The notes below the pieces were generated by a model. That model worked only from the letters and a program-made list of their open reading frames with translations. It made no database searches and was not told the origin of the DNA. Shown piece after piece: positions 44,901 through 56,300 of a DNA stretch of 64,000 nucleotides. Origin of the DNA: Camarhynchus parvulus (lineage: Eukaryota; Chordata; Aves; Passeriformes; Thraupidae). Location of the stretch: the NCBI RefSeq assembly GCF_901933205.1, contig NC_044574.1:15423733-15487732 (forward strand), read 5' to 3'. Position 1 is the first letter of the stretch. Each line of letters starts with the position of its first letter. The position numbers were made by a program, and so were the translations under genes.

Positions 44901-47324
44901 TACTCTGGGTAAGGGTAACACTGGTGAGTGAGTGTCAGAAGAATCACAAGAGACATCTGAATAGCTGGTACTTGTGAACATCAAATGGGGACAAAATCTC
45001 AGGAGAGACAAATTGGTGCCAGCAGCACCTCACACTACTCCTCAGTTTACTAGAGCAAACAGCACAGAAATGCACGAAGTCTTCCCACTCCAAGAAGCTT
45101 TAATTAGCCCTAAGTGCTGCACCACACCTGAGCAGGAGGCTGCAAGTACCCCAGCCTCATCCCATTTTCATACAAAGCAGTAACTACATTTTTCTGACAA
45201 TACAAAGTATCACTGGCAAATAGCAAACAAAATTCTGTAACTCATGAAGCCATCTTATGTTCAAGTCAAACACTTTTTCTCCTCCTTTAACTGTTATATG
45301 AGGCTGTATTGAACATGTTGTTCTGCACATACAGAATTATCAAAGAATCATTTGGGTTGGAAAAGACTCTTGGGATAATCACATCCAACTGTTAACCCAG
45401 TACTGCCAATCCACCACTAACAGTACCAAGTGTCACATCCTTTGAATACCTCCAGGTATGCCACTTCCCACAGCAGCCTCTTCGAATGCTTGAAAACCCT
45501 CTCAGTGAAGAATTTTTTCCTAATGACCAATCTAAACATCCTCCAGTGCAACCTGAGGCCATTTTCTCTTGTTACTTGAGAGAAGAGACCCCACCTGGCT
45601 ACAGCCTCCTTTCAGGTGATTGTGAAGAGCAGGAAGATCACCCCGAGCCTCCTTTTCTCCAGGCTGAGCCCAGCCACTCTTTAGCATACCTGTGTTCCAG
45701 ACTCTTCCCCAGCTCCACTGCCTTTCTCTGGGTATAGTCCAGCCCCTCAATGCCTTCCTTGCGCTGAGGGGCCCAAAAGTGAGCACAGGATTTGAGGTGT
45801 GGCCTCACCAGTGCCAAGAACAAAGGGACAGTCACTGTCCTGGGCACACTATTGCTGACACAGGCCAGTTACCATCTGGGCACAGCTGGCTCCTGTTCAC
45901 TCACTGTCAAACAGCACCCCCAGGTCCTTTCCTACCAGGCTGCTCTCCAGCCACTCTGCCCCAGCCTGTAGCACTGCCTGGAGTTGTTGTGACCAAGGGG
46001 AGGACCTGGTACTTCATCTCATTGAACAAACAACTGGCCTCAGCCCATTGATTCAGCCTGTCCCTAAATTATATTGTTATCCAGACAGGTTAATCAGGAT
46101 GTTACTCCAGTTTTACAGAATTTCAAGCATACTGCAGGCATAATGAAAAAAATTAGTGAATCAACACAATTTCTTAATAATAAATCACTAACAAATCTAA
46201 AAGCATTAATACTGTCTAGAAAAACAAATTCACAAAAATACTTGACTTCAGAAGACAGATATAGAAGATTTTACTGTTATCTCCAAAAGAAAAGCTGGAA
46301 AAAGTTTTCAAGTCTAACACTGTAACTATTTAAGAGGGAAAGACCACTTAAAACTTAGCAGTTTCTCCAGTAAAAATGTTTCTACTGAAATGATGCAGAT
46401 TCATCCCAGAATGGCCCAACAAATAAAATCAGAAAAAATATCCTGCAGCAAAATAGTTTGAAAACATCTCCTCACCTGAGAGCACGGTCTGTTATCTGGT
46501 AACAGCCTGACAGACTGAGGAACTGAAGAACTCGTGCAGTCTCTTCCTCTGTTTTTTCACTCCCAGAGTATGCAGAGTCTTTTTTCTCTGACTGCTTAGT
46601 CCTTATTGGTTTTCTACACAGTGCAGAGGACTCTGGAAGTGCTCGAATAGTTCTTAGTGCTGTCCCAGCACAACAAAACGAGTGACCGCAGTAAATCAAG
46701 TCAGTAGAAGCACAGTGCTGCTGCCACCCTCTAGTCCTTAACCCATAAATGTCTCTATTGTAGCACAATGCAGAACAATTAATATGGGATGTTGGTTCCA
46801 TAAGACAAAATCCTTCAACGTTCCTGTGTCTCCACTCTGCAGCATCTTCAATGTCAGCTAAATCATCTGCATCTAGCATCCACACATAAGCAGAACTGAA
46901 GTTTTCTGAGCCGTCAGGTTTAGTCCAGTGCTGCTCACCATTTCCTCCCTGAATGAGATTTTCATTGCTGATTTCATGCAAACCATTATATTTCTCGTTG
47001 GACTGCAGTGTAATCTCTCTGTTTTTCCACAAAGTCTTAGAGTTCCTGTTTCTGCAGCTTTTCAGAACACCTCTGGTATGATGAGTTGATATGATACCCA
47101 GTGCTCTGGAAATCCTCTCTATAGCCACATCTGTAATTTTTTCACATCCAGACAGATCAAGGTGGCGTAGATTTTGACAATACCCAACTGAAGACCAACT
47201 GAAATCGGGGCGGGGGGGAAAAAGAGAGGTGATGGTTGAGTTTTTTGAAGTTTTGCTCAGAAATAGCTGTTAAGGCTAAAAGTTGAAAAAACCCTTCACA
47301 AGTAAAGTACTTTTATTAATTCAC

Positions 47325-47372
<48 letters not shown>

Positions 47373-50300
47373 CATTATAATACACAAAGAAGCTATCCCA
47401 GACAGATTAGATTTGATACTCCAAGTGCTCTGTATATGCCCAGAAAAATTATGTCTAGAGAAACATGAAATCATTCATGAATCAGTAACAACTTATATTT
47501 CTCCATGTACTGAGACTTAAAAGAAGTCCAAAGTTGCTATATACTGAATAAATGTTTGAATAATAGATCAGACTGCAAGCACCAAATACACACACAACAA
47601 TTTAAAAAAAAACTGCATTATACTCACCAGAAGCTACCAAGAGACATCTGAGTTACTAAACAGCAAAGTTACTTCTCAAAAGGCTGATAATACTGAACTA
47701 GCAAATTTCACCCCCAAAATTTCACCCCTCAAAAATACATCTGAGATTCCAAACTCAGTCTGAAGTATTGTAACAGTTGCAATTTCTAGAACTTTGAGTT
47801 TCTCAAGCTTGGCTGAAATGCCAGCATACCTAGATCATACATACTCCTGTCCTTTCCCATTTCTCCTAGGAATACTAGGTGGATTCCTGAAACAGAACCT
47901 GTGTTTCTAATTATTCCATCATTAATTAAAAATCAGACTTTTTCATTTTAACAAAAGCTTACTCCCTTAGTCTTACCTTTTTCAAGTGGAATAGAAATTT
48001 TATCTACAGTAATATTTTTACACTATTAGCTATAAAAGTATGTGATTTAACTGACCTTTACCTATCCATAGTTAATGTTACTATCATTTACTTCTTTAAG
48101 TATATATAAGTATAGATAAATTTATATTCAATTTTAATTTATATAAATATTTTATCTGATTTTACTCTAAATTTATTTCTACAAGTGATTATTTATATTT
48201 AGAGCAAGCCCAAACTCATTTTCTGAGTTACAAAGTGGAGTGTTGTAAATACAGATATATGATGAGTGGCAAATAAGGTAAATTTCACTAAATATTGACT
48301 TCTGAGCCCTGAAAATTCTATGAAGCTTTTATTTCAAATAAAACTTCTTACACAAGCTGCAGGGTGTTGCTACCATGCTGGTAAGATTTTGTGTGGTGTT
48401 CACACTACCTGAGAGCACTATATGATGTAAATGCAGAACACTGAAATACCTGCTGAGTTTCAATACCACAGTAAGACCCACTGGTGCAAGGTTCTGCATC
48501 CATACACCATCCCACTGACATCAATGACATTTCTGCAGGCCTCAGTAACACTCAGGAATCCACAGACAACACACCTAAGCCTTAGAGCTTTGCCTATCAT
48601 TTGATTGGAGTGTCTGAAATAGCAGTATTCCACACCCTAGCAGCTGTAGCAGGCCAAGAGAATTTCCTTAACTGAGCAACTCCATAAAAATCTATGGACA
48701 AGTTCTTAATACTAGAGCAAAACCACAACTATTGTTATGGGTAGGTACACACTGATAGGTAAAAAGCATCCAATAGTGAAGACAGAGAATTTTAAATGGC
48801 CACTACAAAGTTACATGTTTTACTTGATATTTTAGTGATTTGCTACCCTGGTTTAGTTCTTAGTCAAAAGTCACATGGGAGTTACTAATTTGATTTCTCT
48901 TTATTTCTTTCATTCTTGGCAATGGACTAAGAAATGTTCGAATGTTTCTGCCCCACACTCAAAAACCTGGACTGTAAGTTTTTTTTAAAGGAAACAACAA
49001 TTATCTAACCTTTCAAATACAGAGTCTGAAATATCGGTTTGAGTGAGATCCAAATATTCCAAGTTGGGGCAAAGCTCCAAGATCTGTCTAACCTGAAAAA
49101 AGAAAGGAAAATAATCAGTAAAGATACAAGCCACTAAGGCTGCACACAGTGTCTAGAGACAGCTTACAAATTAGCATTGTTTTGGACTGCAACCCACTTA
49201 CACTCCCCAAACACGTCAGTTATTAATTAAAAGACTGCATAGCCACAATTATTATTATTGCACAATTAAAAGTTTCAAATCACACACCATTTTGCTGGAC
49301 ACTGCAGAACTGTAGGCCAATACCAGTGTCTTCACTGAGGAGCCTACAAGCGGGAGGACATGATGAATTAGGCCATGAAGTAAACGTTTTTCCATTTGTG
49401 CTATATTAATGGCAAGTGACTCTTCAGCTGCTTCTTCTGCAAAATAAACCCAGAGAGAAAGAATTAAAATCATTAAAGGACTTGGGGAAATATTTACTAA
49501 GGTTATGTACTGCTCAGGGCAGCCCGGGGCAGCTGTTTCCAACAACTTGCTTAGATATCAAAATTCTATCTCACAGGGCATTTCATCTATCTATCTATGT
49601 ATATATATCTATAGCTGTAATTTAACAGCTTAGGACAAATTTTAAATCAAGCCTAGAGTGCATCAGGATGCAAGATGATTCATCAAAACTTTCTGAAGAG
49701 ATGAAGCCTAGCCTGTACCTTCAGACACATCTCCATAACTCTTCTACCTCTTCTCATGTTTGCTCCTTCCTAGACAAATTAATTCCAGTCATTAAAATCA
49801 GATGCCTGCTTGTCTCCTACCAACTCCATCTCCCTTTTTTTCCACTCAGCTTGTTTCTTACAGCTATGTCGTTTTCACCAAAATCAATTTTACCTACCAG
49901 ATTCATCTATGTCAGCATCTTCATCCCATTCCTGGAAAGCACGACTTTCATCTTTTCTGTTTTTCACCCATTCCTCATCAGGTTCAGTCTCAGTATCTGC
50001 TGCAGGACCACTGTACCAATCCCCTACTCAGCCCCACCCCCCAAAAAGAAGAAGGAAAAAAAAGTAAATAATAATTTATCACTGCAGCAGAAATCCTCAC
50101 TGAAAGCTTTTCAGTATACTGTGACCTGATTTAAGAGACAAATTAATTTCAAATTCATCTCAACTAAGACTGGACTAAACCTTAAAATAATTCTATGTTT
50201 GATCTTTATCCTTAAGCTTCAAAAGAGTCTTAGAACAGTTTCAGTACCATCCCAGAACTCACAGCTTATTCGGCCTGTCTGAGACACTCCTGCTGTCCTC

Positions 50301-53300
50301 ACTTGCTTAGTAGGGACCAATATGATCACAAAAATAACAAAAACAATCATGGAATATGTGGACTGTCTAGGTGCTCAAGTTCCTTCTGGTAAATAAATTA
50401 TTAATCAGCTTTTAGTTTACCACTTGGTTGAAGAGATCTTTTCCTCTGAAATATCACAAATATACAGTTAACCAGTCTGGTTTTAGTCCCCGTACGCAAG
50501 AACTTGAAGATCACAAAAAAACAAATTCTGAAAGTATCCTACTTAAAACAGCTACAGAATACTTGTCACATACATATGACTCAAATCAATACACAATCAT
50601 TTTTTTAGAACATCTGGATGAACATGAAGATCAGCAACAGCTCTGCTGTTTTAGCTGGCAGAGCACCCCTTCCCCCCTGAGGTTACTCCACAGGCATTAA
50701 TTTACTTCTAGTTTGGATATATGGCAGCACTGGGCTCAGGATAAGCAGCTCTGCTGCCTGCCTTGATGTGCACATACTGAAAAACAAACCACCTTATTGA
50801 ACTGTCTCACGATGGGGGGGACGGGGAACCCTACTCTTCCTAAAGCAAGAGCAACTCCTGTTGAGTCATAGCCAAAAGAACAATGTTTCTTCTACGAATA
50901 ACACAGTGACAATGAAATCCTAATTGACTGTCAACCATGAATCTTGGTAACATTTCTCATCATCTTTAATCCATCTTCATATTGCATAATAAACCTCAGA
51001 GGCCTTCTGTGTACTAGGAGGGGAAAAAAGTAAAAAATTTAACTAAGTCTACATAAAACCACAATTCTTTTCCCCTCTCTGTGGCAGTAAATCCCATCTG
51101 AGAAGCTTCCTGCCAGTTAGAGCACTTCTGTACAAACAACTGTAGTAGTACAAACAGTATGCCATGACAGCCAGGTTTAGAAGCACTCATTTTAAGCAGT
51201 TGCCTATTATCTTTTTTTTGTCGTGTGTGTGTGCAGCACTGAATTATCAAGACAACTGTGCTGCAAATGCAAATTTAAGAATTTGAATTTTGGAGCCTCT
51301 CTACTCAGTCTTTGGAAGCTCAGGAAGCAAAGTATTGCTTTCAGGAAGATTTACCCAAATAAAAAAAAAAATTCAGACCAAGAAGTTATTTAATTCCTCT
51401 CTGCCTTGTACAAATTTTAGAAGCCATAAAGAATTTACTTTTTATGTTAGGTTTTATAAACACAGCTTTTTCTCTTAAAATATTAAAAGCATATGAAAGA
51501 CTTATTAAACAGTGCAGACTTTCTCCTTTTCCTGAACTACACTGCCGTGACAGCACTGTGAAGCCTGCAGTTCCATATTCCAGTGATTCTTTAATACTCA
51601 CATAAATATGGATATAAGGCTACAAATACATTCTCATGACTTGTAAGTGGCCTCACTGCAATACAGAGTTTTTTGTCTATTTGAACAGGTACTTTTGCAA
51701 AGGTCACACTTCTCAATAGGAAATTCTAATTAACAGAAGAGTTTGAGGGAAAAAAAGTTTTAAAAAAACCACTTACTGCAGTAGAAATTACTGAAGTAAT
51801 ATACCTAAGGAATCAATACAAAACTAAACATTCATTCCGTTTTCTTTGAAGCTTAACTAGATTGTGAAGAAACACTAGAACTCCACTTATTTTGAACTTC
51901 CTTTCTGCGGTTATGCATTTCATTTTTGACTAGTAACCTAAGAAAATAATTTTACTGATGTAAGTGTAACAGCAGCATTTATAATTCAAAACTCCTTAGA
52001 TTATTTAATAATCCAGCAGTTGTATTAGTGAACATATTATCAGCATTCATACAAGCAAAAAAAGGGGGGGGTTTATCTCAGTAAAACTAGGTTAGCTGGA
52101 TACAAAATGTGCTCAGGAGTTTCAATCAAGACAACTTCTAGTTTCTTAGTTCTACAAGATTGATGTATGTTCTGGGGATTTTTAACAATCAAGTTTCAGG
52201 ACACTATCCCTGTCAGAAAGGTACACCTCACATGCTCAGCTGTCAGGCTCAGGCTATACTAAAACACTCTTTTTTACAAGCCCAAAAATTCTGATAATTG
52301 ATGTGCTTTCAAAGGAGCTAAATGGAACTTACCTCTGGCCCAGCGAACAGGGTAAAGATGTTTCCACAGAGATCCAGTTTTAGCCAACTGTGACCATTCA
52401 GCGCTTACTTGACTACACTGACATAACTCTTGGGGATTAAGGTAACTGAAAATGGTCACCATTACTTCAGGAGGGAGATTAGTAATATTTGTGGTGTGCC
52501 CTGTTACTTCGGTTTCTGAAATACAGAAAGCACGTGTTAAGTGAAGCACAGCCTCATAGCTTTAACAACAGCAGTGCAACTCACATTTTGACTTGAAATA
52601 TCAAAAAATATGTCTGAAAAAATTTTAACAACTGTTAAAGATAGGTATTGGTTTGGCTTTAAAAAGCTTTCACTGTAATGAAAACACCTTGAACAACAAC
52701 AACAAACCAGCTCAGTTTTCTGTTTGCCACTTTCTCATCTGGCTCATTCACTCAAAAAAAAAAGTAAATTAATGTACTCAACCACAGAAAGATGAAAGCC
52801 ATACCTGCTATAAATGAAATGCTTTAAGAAAAATGCCTTCTGTTGCAGATGGTATCTGTACCTGGTCTGCCACATTCCCAGGAAACAGTACTAGCACGCA
52901 GAACCTACCAGCTGGGACCACTCTCGATGGAAGCACTCAGCCTCTTGACTGGGACACAGAAAAGTTCATGCTCAACTCTTGGCACCTGTCTTGAATTTTA
53001 TTTCTAGCTTTAGCTGCTAGCATTGACAATTTTAACTTCTGAATGGTGATGAGCCATTCAGGCTGTAAAGTAATAAATGCTAAGTACTAAGATGAGATAA
53101 TACTAAGTACTAGGTGAGAGACTAAAATTTGACCACTGTAATTAATACTTCAATGGACAGCAGTAGGAACTATTTCCAACAGCTCTCCCTGATCACCATA
53201 CTGCAAAGAGAGCTGCAAATTATATAAAATAACAAATTCAGAGCTTTGGCTAGTGAGGCCTTTCACTGTTTTAAGAGATTTTTTAATGGCTTTTTTCAGA

Positions 53301-56300
53301 AAAATTTGCTTGAAAAAAGTATTTCTAAAGGAGTTTTCAGGAGTCCTTCGAAACAGCAGGCTTTACTAATAGTGGGGTTTTACTTCTAAAGTGCCTAGAA
53401 CTTTTACAGAGAGAGAAGCATTAGATTTTTGTTTTGCAAAGAAGCTTCAAAAGTGAGCATAATGTAAACTTTACCACGTCATAAGCTATTGCTACTTCAA
53501 AAATATAATTAAATACAGTTTCACTTATGAATCAATTTATTTATTTGTACAACTAGCATGTTGCTGCATGAATTACAGAGAATTTTGCAGGAAAATGCAC
53601 TTAAGCCTGCACAGGACTGCAAGCTATTTTACTTTCTTCTCTTTCTTAAAAATTAACAAAAACCACATATTCTCCTCTTCCAAAGCCTGAAACGCAATGA
53701 TTGCAGAATTACTCTTGTCCCAAAAACTGCTATTCCAGCTAGATTTAAGAGCAAGTAATGCCACAAAGCTACGTCTGTCACATTCATCTGTTAAGACTCA
53801 ATAGTATTTCACAGAATGGACCATGATCTTTTCTGAAGGCTTCACCTGGAGGGCAGAAAACGACCAGTTGAGTAGTTCAGAGAAGTCAAGTTTTATCAAA
53901 AAAATCTGATACAGAGTAATTAGTCAAGTTTTTCTAATGAGAGGAGCACATCTTATCAACATCACAAACTCAGTCCTTGAGAGCTCATTCCACATATCAG
54001 ACTCACACCAGCCTTACACTTTTGGTACATTAACTCCCCTTCCTTGGGGCATCAATTCTTTTTTGTTAAGAGAGAAAACTGTAAATACGGACAATTTAGG
54101 CTGATTCAGCAATCATAAAACAAGCCTGAAGTCTACTTTAGTAGTTATTTATTCTAAGTTTCACCAGAAAAGGTAATTGGAGATAAATGCAAACTAAGTA
54201 CCCACTTTCAGAACACACATTTCCTCTGACTTATTCACATGCTGCAGAGTTTCATTCACTTGCATTACTCACAGATCCTTTCTCATTCCTGAGAGGCCCA
54301 GGAAAGTTAGGTAGAGGAGTTGGGAAGGTGAATGCTTTTAATCTGAAATATTGTCACTTGGATAACTATTCTGTGTTATTAAAACTTCAACAGAAAAAGC
54401 TTACAAAGCTGTCCTAAAAACCAAGAATGAAATGCAGAGTCTGGAAATAGAAAATATAATTTCAATGGAAGCATGAAATTAGAAGTTAATTACATTTTCC
54501 ATCTGTTTATTGTATCAAATATTAACATGGGAGGGAAGAGAAAAGACTGCTGAGAACAGGTAAATAGTGAAGTACTATCTGCATTGCAAACTGCCAAGAT
54601 GCCCATATCAAACAATTAAGTTTCTGAAGTTTCAAAACTGGTTTGCAGATGTGCTCATTTTATAAGGACTACTCTTTCTGCCTGTACATAACTAGGTACC
54701 TCACTAGGCGTGTTTTTTAGATAAAAACTGCAGTTTGAAAGTTCCTTTAATTAGATACTTCACCTTGATCTGTCTTCTCATCCACAGAATACTTAAAGAC
54801 CTTCTGAAGCTCTTCTGCTTGATTCCACTTACTGAGACCTCTGAATTCTGCAGCCTCTTTCTGTGAGCAGTGCTGTGCAATTACTTTCTTCTTAATATCT
54901 TTCAGCTCTTCGTAAGTGAAGTATTCCATCAACATTGGCTGAAAAACCTAACACAAAGGAAAAAGGGGGGAAAAATCTGGTGCTGATAGAAATAGTCAGT
55001 AACACTACACAGATCTACAGAATTTCCTGTTTCAATTCTCTCAAAGTAAAACATGGAATGCATTAAATGAACCTAAGGACAGGACCGTGGAAGTTTTAAA
55101 TTCTAACTCCCTGCTTTCTGACAGAACATAGCACAGTATCAGGCAAGCTGTTTTAATTGTTTTCCCCACCAGAATAAGGAAGGGATTAAAGCTGCTTAAC
55201 CTATATAACTTATCAAGGTACTCACATGGAAGGCAAAGTAGTAAAGAAGAAAAACATGAGAAGACTTCCCATGGACAGACTTGAGAAGATGCTTCCCAGT
55301 TTTTGGATACCCATAAATCATCAGACTGGCAGTACTAGTCTCTGTTTCAAATATAGGTCAGAAGCTGTTTGGGAGTGTCAGTTTGAGTCATGAAGCACTG
55401 GTTTACAGGACATCTCTTTTCTCATTTAAGTTTTGCTACATATCCATTTAAACTACTTGCTGCAAACAATCCTAGCCCAAATGGACTTCTGTTATCAATT
55501 TTTTTAAGAATCAGAATTTCAGCATAAACTTGCTATATTCTCAGTTTCAGAACATGTCACTTTCCAGTCAGAGTACTGAACAATGACACCACAGTCTTGA
55601 ATGTGAATTAGCATAGCAATAAAAACAGAGAACTGAAAAAACAATGAACCTCTGAGCCAGTTGTCCCTATTCAGTTATTCCAAACACCAAGAAAGATCTT
55701 CATCACATTTGAAGAAAATCTTTACCTACCTCCTCTTCCTCTTTCATATGAGGAAGGAAATCTCTGGTAAAGGCTTCCAATCTCTCCTTCAGCTGTTTCG
55801 CATAGTTGAGCTGTTCATATTCATTCTGAGAAGAAAGCAAAGACTTAATGGTTACCCAATCTCATCCAGTCATCCAAGGATTGAACTGTCCAATAAAGCA
55901 GTGGTTCAAAGGAAAGCCCATTATGCCCTTCCCATGCATGCAGCAGGTTTGCTCTATGTCATGGTGAGAATGTGTTTACTCAATGACACTGACACTGCAT
56001 ACGGGCCTTTAACAGGCAGAGCGAAGGTCCCATTTATTGTCTTAGCATATATGAATTCATTTCTCTAATCCTATTTTTACTTTGGAGCAAAGACTGAAAT
56101 CTGCCAATCTATAATCTCAAAGTTCAAAGTAGTAGCAGAGTAATTTAAGTATTTGCATGGTTTGTATAAAAAGTGTTCTATGATAAAACAGCTCTACTTG
56201 ATCTTTTAACTGAATACATTTTACCTTAGTTATTCTAAAATTCGAACTTCCAAATTATAATCAAAATTTACAGTCAGGCTTGCTGTATAGATTTTTACCT

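Noticed and set aside
45486..46051. Several open frames on both strands of 69-119 codons.
   Set aside because: All lie inside the CR1 copy at 45338-46075.
49668..50129. 153-codon + strand open frame.
   Set aside because: It runs antisense through FBXL5 exon 6 and its introns; the minus-strand exon with good splice sites explains the openness.
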